Below, piece after piece: positions 19,835-30,280 of a stretch of DNA of 64,000 bases. Every line of letters starts with the position of its first letter. The first letter of the stretch is position 1. The stretch comes from Hyaloraphidium curvatum (lineage: Eukaryota; Monoblepharomycota; Hyaloraphidiomycetes; Hyaloraphidiales; Hyaloraphidiaceae), in the NCBI GenBank assembly GCA_025558095.1, contig JAIVFI010000004.1, positions 744,001-808,000 on the forward strand, read 5' to 3'. The translations under genes and the position numbers were made by a program. Under the pieces are notes generated by a model, which was not told the DNA's origin, searched no databases, and saw only the letters and a program-made list of their open reading frames with translations.

Positions 19835-20014
19835 AGTAATTCAATTTTGAGAGGCACATTTTCTTTCATCCGACCTCCGTCGCTGGTGCCGTGACCGGTA
19901 GCCTGAAATTCAAGAAACAAAGCTGGACATAGACACAGTAGAGCAAAGTTGGGTATCATCGCATGTACGGGGGTATGGAAGGCCATTTCGTCACCCTCCT
20001 AGTAAAACTGGTCT

Positions 20015-21076
20015 TCAGGCCGCCCTCCGAGCGATGGACATCGGCGCTGGGGCCGTCGCCACGTTCGGCCCGCCCTCCTTTGACGCAGCGGTTACGTTCT
20101 TCCTCCCGCAGCAGTAACCCCACACGCGCATCTGCTTCTGCACTGCATTGTGCTCCTCAATCGTGCCGGGTATCCTGGCCGCCACGGTCGGGTTCTGCCG
20201 GATGATGTCGAAGATCCAGGCCCGGTACGGGTACAGTTCCCGCATCTCGCCCTTTTCTTTGCCCTCCTCAAAACCCTTGTCCTCGGGTTTAGGATTCCGC
20301 GCGGGCATGCTGTCGACGACGTACATCTCCAGGCCTCGTTCCTTGGCGAGGAAGGAGAACCAGACGTCTGCGCCCCACCCGGGTAGCATTGGGGAGTAGC
20401 TGTCCATAAAATCCAGCGCAAACTGCGACGAGAAGATCGGCCAGGTCATTTCCACGAAGGGCACTTTCCGGAGCTCGGCCGGCAGCCCATCGCACGACCC
20501 CTTCGTCGGCGAGCAGTGGCACGCACACCCCTGCGGAAGCAGCTGGCCGTAGCTCACGCGGCCCCGGCGATCGTGGGCGGGCGAATACACTGCCGCCGTC
20601 GGGTGCGAGGCGCCGTGGGCGGCGACGTCGGCCAGCAGCTTCGACACGTTCCCCGCGGACAGCGGAATGTCGTCGTCGAACGCGGCCAGCCATTTGTACG
20701 ACGAGATCAGGTCTCTCGAAAAGATGGAAAATGCCCAGAGCAGCTGGAATTTGGTGCCGCGGGCGCGGAACGCCGTCCGGACACGCGGATCCGACTTCAG
20801 CTGCTCGAACCGTTCCGGGCTGTTCCCGTAGTACGCCAGCGCCACGTGGGCCACGGCCGCGTCGACGTCCAAGAACGGCCATTCGCCCGCCAGATCGCCC
20901 ACTGCGGAGAAGAGCAGCGCCGGCGGCAGGGCGGGTTTCGGGGCGGGCGCGGTGTCCGGCACAAAGGCGAGGCCGAGCGCGTCCGGCACACGCGGTGGTC
21001 GCTCCGGCGGATGGTGGGCCCCGAACGCCACGAACGCCGCGAGCGCCAGGGCGAGGAGGAGCCCCAGACGTAGCAT
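20015..21076 (-). CDS. DUF707-like Golgi glycosyltransferase-like protein, tandem copy A
   Basis: 353-aa type II membrane protein with an anchor at residues 3-20. It contains SSYKWLAAFDDDIPLSAGNVSKLL, whose DDD triad sits where DUF707 proteins have their DDD/DxD, then FVEMTWPIFSSQFALDFMDSYSPMLPGWGADVWFSFLA, matching the family's metal/substrate region ending in GWGxD. A Cys pair motif (GCACHC) lies between them. The next gene upstream on this strand is a close paralogue with the same motif order. Function is inferred as a lumenal sugar transferase; no family member's reaction is firmly known to me. Confidence 0.78.
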   Translation of the reverse strand: MLRLGLLLALALAAFVAFGAHHPPERPPRVPDALGLAFVPDTAPAPKPALPPALLFSAVGDLAGEWPFLDVDAAVAHVALAYYGNSPERFEQLKSDPRVRTAFRARGTKFQLLWAFSIFSRDLISSYKWLAAFDDDIPLSAGNVSKLLADVAAHGASHPTAAVYSPAHDRRGRVSYGQLLPQGCACHCSPTKGSCDGLPAELRKVPFVEMTWPIFSSQFALDFMDSYSPMLPGWGADVWFSFLAKERGLEMYVVDSMPARNPKPEDKGFEEGKEKGEMRELYPYRAWIFDIIRQNPTVAARIPGTIEEHNAVQKQMRVWGYCCGRKNVTAASKEGGPNVATAPAPMSIARRAA

Positions 21077-21336
21077 CGGCGGGGAGGAAGTGGTCGCGGC
21101 AAACGCGCAATGATCACTTGGTCATCCTGCTAGGTTCCCCGAAACTGGACGTGGCAGATCGTTTTGCGCAGTGTTGATAAATGTAAGCTGATTCATTACG
21201 GTACAGGCCCTTGACTCTTGCAGTGTCAAGGCGGGTATCGATTCGCGATTCGCGACGCAGATGCCCGACCCTCCGAGCCACTCCATGGCGAGCTCGGTCG
21301 ACGCAGTCCCCAGTGCCCCTAGTACCAACCCCTAGG

Positions 21337-22467
21337 TCATGCAGGATTCGGGGAGATCACCGTTTGCGTAGCGGATGCCGGCGGAGGGGCCGGGGCCGGA
21401 GCGGGAAGCGCCTTCGGTAAAGCCTTGGCATCCGGCGCGGTCCCGTTCTTCCCCCTCCCGCAGCAATACCCCCACACCCGCATCGACTTCTGCACCGCAT
21501 CGTGCTCCTTGATCGTCCCGGGGATCCTGGCCGCCGCGGTCGGGTTCTTCCGGATGATGTCGTAGATCCAGGCGCGGTACGGGTAGAGCTCCCGCATCTC
21601 GCCCTTGCTGGCGCCCTCCCCCAGACCCTTATCCTGGGGCTTCGGGTTCCGCGCGGGCATGCTGTCCACCACGAACATCTCGAGCCCCTTGTCCCTGGCG
21701 AGGAACGAGAACCAGACGTCCGCGCCCCACCCGGGCAGCATGGGCGAGTAGCTGTCCATGAAATCCAGGGCGAACTGCGACGTAAAAATCGGCCAGGTCA
21801 TTTCCAGAAAGGGCACCTTGCGGAACTCGGCCGGCAGCCCTTCGCATGAACCCTTGGTTGGCCCACAATGGCACGCGCAGCCCTGCGGGAGCAGTTGCCC
21901 GTAGCTCAATCGTCCCCAAGGGTGGTGGGCGGGCGAATACACCGCCGCGGTCGGGTGCGAGGCGCCGTGGGCGGCGACGTCTGCCAGCAGCTTGGAGACG
22001 TTCCCCGCGGACAGCGGAATGTCGTCGTCGAACGCTGCGAGCCATTTGTACGACGAGATCAGATCCCTCGAGAAGACAGAAAACGCCCAGAGCAGTTGGA
22101 ATTTGGTGCCATGGGCGCGGAAGATAGTCCGCACCCGCCGATCCGCTTTCAGCTGCTGGAACCGTTCCGAGCTGTTGCCGTAGTAGGCAAGTGCGACGTG
22201 GGCCACGGCCGGGTCGACGTCCAGGAACGGCCAATCGCCCGCCAGATCGCCGACGGCCGAGAAGAGCAGCGCCGGTGGCAGAGGGTTTTTCGGGGGTTCG
22301 GGCGTGCTGTCAGACAGGCCGCCCACGGCATTTGCGTCCGACGCCCGCGGCGGCTGCGGCTCCGGCGGGCCGCGGCCGCCGATTGCCGCTATCGACGCAA
22401 GGCCCACGGTGAGGAACAGGCCCAGCCGGAGCAGCTGCGGGGGGACGGCGGGGACCGGAAAGCGCAT
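21337..22467 (-). CDS. DUF707-like Golgi glycosyltransferase-like protein, tandem copy B
   Basis: 376 aa from the ATG at 22467; an earlier in-frame ATG would place charged residues before the anchor, so the later one is preferred. It is nearly collinear with copy A from LPPALLFSAVGDLAG onward. Shared blocks are KWLAAFDDDIPLSAGNVSKLL, QLLPQGCACHC, MLPGWGADVWFSFLA and EHDAVQ(K)SMRVWGYCCGR. The copies differ mainly in the stem and C-terminal tail, which indicates tandem duplication with drift in the unconstrained parts. The two genes are head-to-tail, about 260 bases apart. Confidence 0.78.
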   Translation of the reverse strand: MRFPVPAVPPQLLRLGLFLTVGLASIAAIGGRGPPEPQPPRASDANAVGGLSDSTPEPPKNPLPPALLFSAVGDLAGDWPFLDVDPAVAHVALAYYGNSSERFQQLKADRRVRTIFRAHGTKFQLLWAFSVFSRDLISSYKWLAAFDDDIPLSAGNVSKLLADVAAHGASHPTAAVYSPAHHPWGRLSYGQLLPQGCACHCGPTKGSCEGLPAEFRKVPFLEMTWPIFTSQFALDFMDSYSPMLPGWGADVWFSFLARDKGLEMFVVDSMPARNPKPQDKGLGEGASKGEMRELYPYRAWIYDIIRKNPTAAARIPGTIKEHDAVQKSMRVWGYCCGRGKNGTAPDAKALPKALPAPAPAPPPASATQTVISPNPA

Positions 22468-22915
22468 TGTTTGAGTCGGCACAGCGGGCCGCCGCAACCG
22501 CGGATGTGGCTGGCGCATGACCGTGCGCTCCGCGCGGGATAGCCACACAACGCTGATTCTGCCTTGTACTCACCGGTATGAGACTCTGGCTCAAGCAAAT
22601 TGCTCTGTTTGAGCTTTCCATCTGGATCTGCTGATCTCCCTACTCAGGCCCCTCCGCAACTGACTTTTCTTCTCAGACACTTCACACTTCGCCACACGAA
22701 GCCCCCCCTTTGTTCCCAGCACGCCGCTTTGGTTTCGTCCTTGGGCACAATTCCCGCGATCTAGCGAATCCATACGGACATGATTCCGCACTGTGGCCCA
22801 CTGGGCCGCCGGTGCAACGGGCAGTTGATCTCTGGCTTGGAGACTGGAATACTCGAGCTCAATAACTTTGTCAAGCACAATAGCGCGACTCGGCCTTCAA
22901 TGTTGCCAGGCCCGC
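22468..22915. other. Intergenic region
   Basis: About 450 bases between the DUF707 copy B start and the 3' end of the next minus-strand gene. It is lower in G+C and I see no exon. It presumably holds the copy B promoter. Confidence 0.35.
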
Positions 22916-23832
22916 TCAGGCGACGCGGCAGATGATTTCGCCGCTCGGCACCGAGAACCACGCGTCCTCCTCCTTCCCCCACTCGTGCCACGCCTTCTTC
23001 ATCTCCTCCAGCTGCTCCCTGGTAGCAAATCCCCGCTCCATCGCCGTCTCGGCGAACTTGGACGTCGTGATCCGGTCCGCCCACAGGCCAGACCACCACT
23101 CGACCTCCTCCTTGGTGGCGTAGATCCAGCACGACGCCGTGACGGCGACCTGCGACCGCTCGAAGCCGGCCTGCCGAGCCCACGCGTGCAGCATCCGGCC
23201 GGCGTCGGGCTCGCCGCCGTTGGAGCGGGCGACCCGCTGGTACAGGTCCCCCCACGCGTCCAGAGTCTTGTTGGGGGGGTACCAGGAGAAGCTGGCGTAG
23301 TCTGGGGCGGCGGATCGGTACGGCACACATCAGGAAAGGCAAGGAGTCAAAGCAAGAAGGCAAGGACAATCAGCACGGCTGCCTTCGCGGCCGGGGAACG
23401 AGTCGGCCCACCAGCATCCCTGACCGCGACGATCCCGCCCTTCTTCGTGACCCTCTTCATCTCCTTCAGCGCCGAGACGGGATCCCGCACGTGCTGCAGC
23501 ACCTGATGCGCGTGCACGACGTCGAACGTCCCGTCCTCGAACGGCAGCGCGTGCACGTCGCCGGCCTTGAACTCGACGTTCTTTGCGCCGGCCGCGTCGC
23601 ACGCCTTGGCCGCCTGCGCCAAAATGCCCTCCGCCTCGTCCAGCGCGACGACCTTGCCGTCCTTGACGATCAGAGCCAGGTCCGCGGTGATCGTTCCCGG
23701 GCCGCAGCCGACGTCCAGGACGGAGAAGTGCGGCTTCAGGTGCGGCAGCAGGTACGCGGCGCTGTTGGCCGCGGTGCGCCAGGTGTGCGAGCGCAGCACC
23801 GATTCGTGGTGGCCGTGCGTGTATTGGGCCAT
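22916..23832 (-). CDS. Class I SAM methyltransferase (UbiE/Methyltransf_11 type), soluble
   Basis: Two exons (23832-23412, 23301-22916) with a 110-base intron give 268 aa. Motif I is FSVLDVGCGPGTITADLAL; then VVALDEAEGILAQA, VEFKAGDVHALPFEDGTFDVVHAHQVLQHV and MKRVTKKGGIVAVRDAD. The second exon (YASFSWYPP, YQRVARSNGGEPDAGRMLHAWARQAGF) matches a widespread fungal subgroup of small UbiE-like enzymes of unknown substrate. There is no signal or membrane segment, so it is probably cytosolic, unlike the two anchored methyltransferases in this window. Confidence 0.88.
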
Positions 23833-24077
23833 TTCGGGGAGGAGGGAGGGGCGGGGGAGACGCCGTTGGGGGATGGGTTTTCGCGACGCGCTGCCTGGCT
23901 TTTGACTTTGTTCCCCGGCCGCGCCACCGCCCGGCGGAGCAGCACCAAAGGAAGATTCCGCTGCAGGGTGGCGAGGCGCGACACATTCTGTCTACAACGA
24001 GGCTTCGACTGCAAATATGTCTGGCTACGGATGATTCTCGGCTAATGATGCTTCCCCATGCTGCGTTCGCTTCCCAA

Positions 24078-25415
24078 TCACCTGCACGTCCCATCCGCCC
24101 TCGTGGTACCCTGCACCGTCTTGAACCACATCCCGTGCGGCCTCGCGGCCCCCTTGACCATGCTCGCAGGCAGCCTCTTGAAGTCCACCGTCTTCAGATG
24201 CCCCATCCTCGTCCCGTCGGTGTTGAGAGAAAACAGCCTGACCGTCTTGTCCGCCCAGAACCCGTTAGCCTCGGTCACGATCGTCGCCGCGTTCTGGACA
24301 AAGTAGCAGCTGACGGCCAGCACCTGCTCGTCCCGATCCGCGATCACGAAGTGCGGGCCGGGGCCGGCGGTGTAGTTCTTGTCCGCGGGGAGCAGGTCCA
24401 CCTTGAGCGTCTGCAGCAGGCGCGGGTAGTAGGGCCTGGTGGTGTCGACGAGGTAGATGGCGTTGGTCTTGTGGCTGGCGATCACCACGCGCTTGCCTCC
24501 CTTGAGCGGCCAGAAGAGCGAGTGATCGGGGGTGAGAGCGCCCCGGCGCAGCGAAAGAACCGGGGCCGAAACGGAGCCCGTCGCGGCGTTGACGATAAAG
24601 TACTGGCCGTTGCCGTTGCCTGCCCAGAACAGGCCGGGGCGGTGGCCGAGGGCGATCACGTCCATCACACCGTAGGCGGCGTTGGGGAGGGTCACGGTCC
24701 GCTTGAGGGCCATGGTGGCCTGATCGAAGATGCGGAGCGAGTTCCTGAATGCGGGGGGCGGCTGGGTCTGGCCCGCGGGCACGAGCACCAGCGACGCCAG
24801 GGCGACGTAGTCGGCGGACACGACGAAGCCCCCCGAAGCTGCAACGCCGTGCGGGTTGAAGGTCGCGTTGGCGCCGCCCGCGGGCACGGTTTCGCGCGCG
24901 ATGTTGCCGGATGCGTCGATCAGCGCGATGCTGCCCGGCGCGCCGCCCGTGCGGCTGGTCATGAGCGTGAGCAGGAAGCCGCCCGACGGGAGGGGCAGGA
25001 AAGCGTCCGACGCCGCGCCCTTGGCGGCGGTGCGGGCGCCCTTGTAGACCGGCTTCGCGGGGTCGGCGGAGACGTCGAAGAAGAACACGTCGGGCTTGCC
25101 GGAGAGGAAGGAGAGCAGGCCTCCGGCGCCAAGGGTCTTGCCGTCGGCCGAGAGGCCGATATGGTGCGGCTCCGTTCCGCGGAAGGGGGTCTGCACGGTC
25201 GAGAGGAGCTTGCCGAAGCTTGAAGAGTGGGGAACGCTGACGTCGAGCGTGGCCACGAAATCATGCTGCTGCGGGAACCTGGCGAGGTCGTCCGGCCCCG
25301 CCCAGACGTACAGCAGGCGGCGCGTGCAGGCCGCGGATGCCGCGGCCTCGGGGGCGGCGAGGAGCAGCATGCAGGCCGCGAGGGCGGCGAGGAGGCCGGA
25401 GGCGGCGCTCAGCAT
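24078..25415 (-). CDS. Secreted selenium-binding-protein/methanethiol-oxidase-like propeller
   Basis: Single exon, 445 aa, with a clear signal peptide (about 1-27). The mature part resembles the SELENBP1 beta-propeller: LLYVWAGPDD, FVATLDVSVPHSSSFGKLL, GTEPHHIGLSADGKTL, VFFFDVSADPAKPVYKG, NPHGVAASGGFVVSADY, YGVMDVIALGHRPGLFWAGN and a final ARPHGMWF. Conserved His in the EPHH, NPHG and RPHG positions are candidate metal ligands, as in copper-dependent methanethiol oxidase. The signal peptide is unusual for that family, which is cytosolic in animals. Another seven-bladed secreted propeller is the main alternative. Confidence 0.7.
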   Translation of the reverse strand: MLSAASGLLAALAACMLLLAAPEAAASAACTRRLLYVWAGPDDLARFPQQHDFVATLDVSVPHSSSFGKLLSTVQTPFRGTEPHHIGLSADGKTLGAGGLLSFLSGKPDVFFFDVSADPAKPVYKGARTAAKGAASDAFLPLPSGGFLLTLMTSRTGGAPGSIALIDASGNIARETVPAGGANATFNPHGVAASGGFVVSADYVALASLVLVPAGQTQPPPAFRNSLRIFDQATMALKRTVTLPNAAYGVMDVIALGHRPGLFWAGNGNGQYFIVNAATGSVSAPVLSLRRGALTPDHSLFWPLKGGKRVVIASHKTNAIYLVDTTRPYYPRLLQTLKVDLLPADKNYTAGPGPHFVIADRDEQVLAVSCYFVQNAATIVTEANGFWADKTVRLFSLNTDGTRMGHLKTVDFKRLPASMVKGAARPHGMWFKTVQGTTRADGTCR

Positions 25416-26144
25416 GGTTGAACTAAGGTGCCGCGGAGGGGGTGCGCGCGAAAACGGCCGTAGGCGATGCAGTCCCTCCGCGGTGTGACCGTGTCATCAG
25501 GCAACGCCAAGCAAGGTTGATGCCGGGCAAACGGCACCGCGAATCCACGAAGCTCTTCGCCAAGCTTATTCCGCATCTTTCGTGGGCCTGGCCGCACTGC
25601 ACTTGCATGGTTGCGTCCTTATGGAAGCCACAGACGTCCAACCGCGAGATTCGGTTTTTCCTCCGGCCATGGTGACTGCTGGGTCGAAGTGAGAACAAAA
25701 CAAGCGACGTTAGGCGTCACTCGACACCTCGGCCTGCGCCTCCCTACAAGGCTGGGTTATGAGGATGCTCGGACGGGCGCGCGTTCCGGTATAGCCAGCC
25801 CAAGCTCGGGCGAGATGACATCATCCGGCTGAAGGGGCCGGCGCGAGAATGAATTTGGCGCGCTCGCGCCCCCCCCCCCCCCCCCCCGGGCGCTGGGCCC
25901 AGCGGGAGATACTTTCGACCGCAGCCGACAGACGCTCGTGGCGTACACGAAGCGAGGATTGCACCGCGAGGTGAATCGCCGGCTGTCTTGATTTTCTCGG
26001 AGGCGAAGAAATCCGAGGGTGCCAGCGTTCCCACACAGCCAATCTGGGAGCTGCGTTTGACCTAGTATATGCCCGCGAAATCGGGCCCAGACTGGAGTGC
26101 AAGTGCAAGACGGAATGTGAAGTTTTTTTTTTGGCAAAGGCGGG
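25416..26144. other. Intergenic region with homopolymer runs
   Basis: 729 bases between the starts/ends of two minus-strand genes. It includes a 19-base C run (25869-25887) and a 10-base T run near 26123-26132. No coding exon recognised. Confidence 0.5.
25869..25887 (+). repeat. Poly-C tract (19 C)
   Basis: An uninterrupted run of C, by far the longest G/C homopolymer in the window, in a non-coding gap. Its true length may be uncertain because such runs are hard to sequence. Confidence 0.9.
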
Positions 26145-27104
26145 CTATGTCCCGTACCCCGGCGGCTCCTCCTCCGGCTCTTCCGTGCCTCCCCAGCTCC
26201 CCAGACTTTCCCCGCCGCCGGATCCCGCGTGCTCGTTTGCCCGCTCCCACATGAACGGCAGCTCCCCAAAGTTCACCGCGATCACGGCGGGCCCCTCGGC
26301 GCCTACGGCGGCGTGCAGCTGCTTCCCCAGCACGAACCGCAGCTCGACCGGCAGGTCCACCAGCGCGTCCTCAACGCCCTGCGTCGCGCCGTACCCGGAC
26401 CTGTTGATCAGCCTCCCGTCGCGGGTGAAAAACACTCCCAGCGCCGCGCCGCCCCCTTCGGCGTATAGCACGCCGCAGCCGACCACGGGCCCGTGCTGCG
26501 GCCACGGCGCGCACCACCGCTTCCCGATCTCCGAGCCGAAGTGCAGCCTCCCGTCGTCCGCAAAGGCGACCGAGTTGGCGTGCCACCCCGGCGGGCGAAA
26601 GGGAGGGTAGGGAGGGGCCACCAGGCCGACCGACAGGGCGGTGCCGGGCTTGCACTGCCGCACCGAGGCCTCGAAGTAGCCGATGCGGCGCTCGCCGGGG
26701 AACGGGAAGTACAAGGGGAGGTCGGCGACGGCGGTGCGGAAGAGCAGGGGCGGGGCGACGGTGCGGTCGGGGCCGGGGAAGGCGAGCGCGTGCGCGGGGA
26801 GGTAGCCGTAGGAGAAGGAGGTCGTTGCGACGCCCAGCCGCGGCGGGAACGACCACGGCGCGCCGGGCTGCGCCGCCGAGTCGGCGTCGATCTCCGCGGC
26901 CTCCTCGGCCGCGGGCGGCCACGCGCGGCCGGCCGATGCGCCGTCGCCGATCACGTCGCAGTCGTGGAAAAAGGCGTCGGCGCGCAGCGCCTCGGCCGCG
27001 AGCTCCGCGTCGCTATCGCGGCGGTTGTTCTCGCGGCTGTCGCGCGGCGGCGGGGCGGGCGCGCCGCCCTTTGCCAGAGCGCTTCGGAGGAAACTCAGGG
27101 CCAT
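26145..27104 (-). CDS. SPRY-domain protein
   Basis: 319 aa from the ATG at 27104. Residues about 110-270 form a SPRY domain: RRIGYFEASVRQCKPGTALSVGLVAPPYP, PGWHANSVAFADDGRLHFGSEIGK, GPVVGCGVLYAEGGGAALGVFFTRDGRLI, and a final AVIAVNFGELPF. The order is that of RanBPM/SSH4-type SPRY domains. No TM, LisH or CTLH module is visible, so it is not a full RanBPM or Ssh4. The tail is acidic and Gly/Pro rich. It is divergent from the KDEL gene with 117 bases between the starts. Such domains usually bind short peptides; the partner is unknown. Confidence 0.85.
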   Translation of the reverse strand: MALSFLRSALAKGGAPAPPPRDSRENNRRDSDAELAAEALRADAFFHDCDVIGDGASAGRAWPPAAEEAAEIDADSAAQPGAPWSFPPRLGVATTSFSYGYLPAHALAFPGPDRTVAPPLLFRTAVADLPLYFPFPGERRIGYFEASVRQCKPGTALSVGLVAPPYPPFRPPGWHANSVAFADDGRLHFGSEIGKRWCAPWPQHGPVVGCGVLYAEGGGAALGVFFTRDGRLINRSGYGATQGVEDALVDLPVELRFVLGKQLHAAVGAEGPAVIAVNFGELPFMWERANEHAGSGGGESLGSWGGTEEPEEEPPGYGT

Positions 27105-27221
27105 CGCTCGCCCGGGCTTCGACGATGCCGCGGTATGGCCTTCCCGGACGTCCGCCTGCGTTGTCCCGCCGATCGGAGAGTTGATCACGCGGCGTAAACA
27201 AACAGATCGGCACTCCCGCAC

Positions 27222-28678
27222 ATGGCCCCCCAGCTCGCCGCCGCCGCCGCTCTGCTCGCGTGTCTTCTCGTGCTTTCCGCCTTCCTGGGCGCGCTGGCGG
27301 AGGATGGCGTGCCGGGGCCGCGAGTGGCACTCGCCGCGGAGCCGCTGGCCGAAGTCCGTTTGGCACGCACTCTGACCGTCGCCTACTCGGCGGCACCGCC
27401 TGCCGAACTATCGGCACGCGGATTGCTGCCGCTGCCGGCCGCGGGCGGGACGGCGGCGTTCACCGCGAGCGATCCGGTGGTGCCGCTGGACGCGCTGCCG
27501 GGATTGGAACGAGTTGGGCGGACGGAGCTCGGGGAACTCGAGGTCGTCGCCGATCCGGACGCGATCGGCGCTCTCCTCGACAACCGGGACGGTGGATTCA
27601 TCGTGATTGCGGACGCCAAGTGGGGTCTGGGCCCTGCTGGACCCGCCGAGGACACAGAATCGGTTGCTGGCAACGCCATCGAGGCACCCTTCTTTGCCCA
27701 AGCGACCGCCGTCTCTTCCCCCGCGGCCGGCACGGCCCTCATCAACGTCGCTCCACTGGCATCCGGCCAATCCGTCGACGTTGCCGTGGAACTCGCCGCC
27801 TCGCCGGGCGCGCCCCGCGCCGCCGGCATCGACCGGGGCCTCTCCCTCGAGCGCCGCTTCGCCCCCTCGGGGCCGCTCAACCTCACCGTCGCGGGCCTGG
27901 AAGCTTCGTGCCGGAGCTGCGAGGCACGCGTGGCCGCCTCGCTGCGGCTCTCGGTCGGCCTGCGCGCCGATGCCCAGGGCGTCGCCGTGGCCTCGGCGTG
28001 CTTGTCGGCCGACTTTTCCGCCTCGGCGCGGGCCAACTTCTCCCTCGCCCTCGACCGGGCAGGTACCTTCAAGGCCGGCCCAGCGCGGCTCGCTGCCTTT
28101 GCGTTCCCCTTGTTCTCGCTGCCGCTCGCGGGCTCGCTCGACGCCGAGGCGTTCCTCGACTGGGAAGGTGGCGGCGAGGCGTCGGCGGCGTCGGAGATGG
28201 CGGCGGGGCTCGATGCGGCGGGCGGCGGGCGCAGAGTGTGGGCGTTTAAGGGGAGCCCCGCGGCGTGCGGGGAGCCGTCGGACAACAGTGGGTGTGCCGG
28301 ACCGCGGGCGTTTCCGTCCGGCCGCCAAAGAGCTTCGCAGACGCCACCTTCACCTTCCTCGCCCCGACCTCGGCCTCCCGCCTCTCCGCCACCCTCCGCA
28401 TCCGCCTCCTCCCCGGCCTCGCCGCCCGCCTGGTGCTCCTCGGCACCACGCACCACGCGGGCGTCCGCCTCGCGCCCGCCCTGGACGCCCGCTTCGGCAC
28501 GCCATCGGGATGCCCGGCGTACGGCCTCTACGCGGGGGTCGACGGCGCGCTGGAGGTGTCCTCGGGGGAAGGGTGGGACGAGGTGCGGCGGTGGAAGGGG
28601 AGGAGCGGGAGGCGGTGCATGGCGAGCAAGGCCAAGGACGGGAGGGCCAAGGGCGACAAGGCCAAGGACGAGCTGTAG
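27222..28678 (+). CDS. ER-lumen protein of unknown family with KDEL terminus
   Basis: Two exons (27222-28287, 28341-28678) give 467 aa. A strong signal peptide (about 1-26) opens it and the last residues are KGDKAKDEL, the canonical ER-retrieval signal for a soluble lumenal protein. The body is rich in Ala/Leu/Gly and predicted beta structure. It contains NLTVAGLEASCRSCEARVAAS (a C-x2-C) and lipocalin- or propeller-like strands (SLRLSVGLRADAQGVAVASACLSADFSA; RLSATLRIRLLPGLAARLVLLG). I do not recognise a family. The splice site is placed by phase: the upstream frame is lost soon after 28287, while strongly coding frame resumes after CAG at 28340. Confidence 0.72.
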
Positions 28679-28720
28679 CGGCCGCTTCCGAAGAGAGGGA
28701 CATCTATCGGCCCGTTCCGC

Positions 28721-29980
28721 TCACTGCGCCGCCTTGGCCTCGGCGGCCTTGGTCCGCGCCTCGTCCGCCTTCTCGTACTGCTTGTCCCAGTACTTGCGCG
28801 CGTGCTTCTTGCTGCCCGCTTCCGAGATCCTGGCGAGGTCCGCGGCGTCGAGCTTCCACGAGTCGTCGACGCCGGCGAGGAAGAGGGACAGCCGCTCGGG
28901 CTTGGAGGAGGTGGTGACGGCCAGCACGCCCTGCCTGATCGCGCGCGGCGCGTCAACCGAGCCCACGTTCCGGCCGACGCACGCGGAACCTACTGCACGG
29001 TCCATTTGAGCAGGAGCTGTTCCGCCGTCTTGCCGTACTTCTTCTCCAGCTCCTTGAGCACGCCGTCCAAGGGTCCGCCGGTGAAGTGGGTGAGCGGCCC
29101 GAGCGGGGTGTAGGCCGCGAGCACGATGCCGTTCTTTTCGCAGAAGGCGCGGAGCTCGGGCTGCTGCAGGTACGGGTTGAACTCGACCTGGTTGACCGCG
29201 GGCTTGATCTTGGCGTCCTGGAAGGTGCGACGCGGGAATGAGACCCCCGGCCCCGTCGGTGCGGAGCTCGGCATCCCACCATGAGCAGCTCCTCCAGCTG
29301 CGGCACGTCAAAGTTGGACACCCCGATCGATTTGGTCACCCCGCCCTTCTCCACCAGCCCCTCCATCGCCTTCCACGCGTCCTTGATAGTCAGGTCCTTC
29401 TGCCCCACGGCGTCGAAGAAGGGCGCGTGGATCAGGTACAGGTCCACCGGCCCGCCGAGCCGCTCGACCATCTTGGCCGCCGAGCCGGGGATGTCCCCCA
29501 GACCGGGGAAGATCTGCGTGCCGGACGGCGGTGTCACTCTTCGGCCCCCCCGAAACCTTCCAGCGCCGGCGTGCCTTGTTGGTCACGTAGAGCTTGGACC
29601 TGTCCGCGCCCTTGAGCACCGCGCCGATCTCGGGGTCCGTGCCGTAGACCTCGGCAGCGTCGATGTGGGTGAAGCCGGCGGCGAGGGCGGCCTTGAGCGC
29701 GTCGATCAGGGGCTCCGAGAGCTCAGACCCGTCGTTCTGTGGGCGCGGCGATCAGCGACCGTTTCGGCGTTCCCGGAACATCGGAAGCACCTTGGCGGGG
29801 CCCTTGAACCATCTTCGGAACGAAAACAGAGCGGAAACGGCGCGGAATGCCGCGGCAGGGCCGGGAACGCGTCAGCCGACGCGTCGCCACCGGCGCGATC
29901 CGGGCCCACTTGGTGCCGGTGCCGTAGGCCACGCCGGGCACCTTGGTGCCGTCGTTCAAGGTGAGCGTCGGGATGCCCAT
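28721..29980 (-). CDS. Aldo-keto reductase
   Basis: About five exons: 29980-29891, 29736-29575, 29513-29280, 29217 to about 29000, and about 28945-28721. Only the last junction is approximate. All four catalytic positions are present: Asp and Tyr in FTHIDAAEVYG, Lys in LYVTNK, His in VDLYLIHAPF. Other family blocks are GVSNFDVPQLEELL, PAVNQVEFNPYLQQPELRAFC and VTTSSKPERL. It reduces carbonyls with NADPH in the cytosol; substrate is unknown. The intron 29514-29574 appears to use a GC donor (GCACGC), because joining there gives the continuous TNKIFPGLGDIP. Confidence 0.87.
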
Positions 29981-30280
29981 TTCGGCCGTTTGGAGGTGGG
30001 ATTGAGGGGACGGAGTGGAGGGCGGGTGGTGGGAGGCAGTTTTGGCGATTTTGGCGTTGAGGCAAAGAGCGGAAAACCGCCACGCCGATCGCGACATTGC
30101 TCCGTTTACGAAACGGATGGGGGCGTTCAAAGGGCAACCCTAATAACCTTCACGAGTTCTCCGAGCCACTTTAGTTATTCGGGGCTATGGATCTGCAAAA
30201 CGGCGCTACGATGGAGCTTCGGCCGGCATACAACTAAGTTAACGATCTCAAACAACACTCGGCACCGCAGAGCCATCCGA
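29981..30280. other. Intergenic region
   Basis: 300 bases upstream of the aldo-keto reductase and downstream of the O-FucT-like gene, both on the minus strand. It is A+T-richer than the surroundings. No exon seen. Confidence 0.4.
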
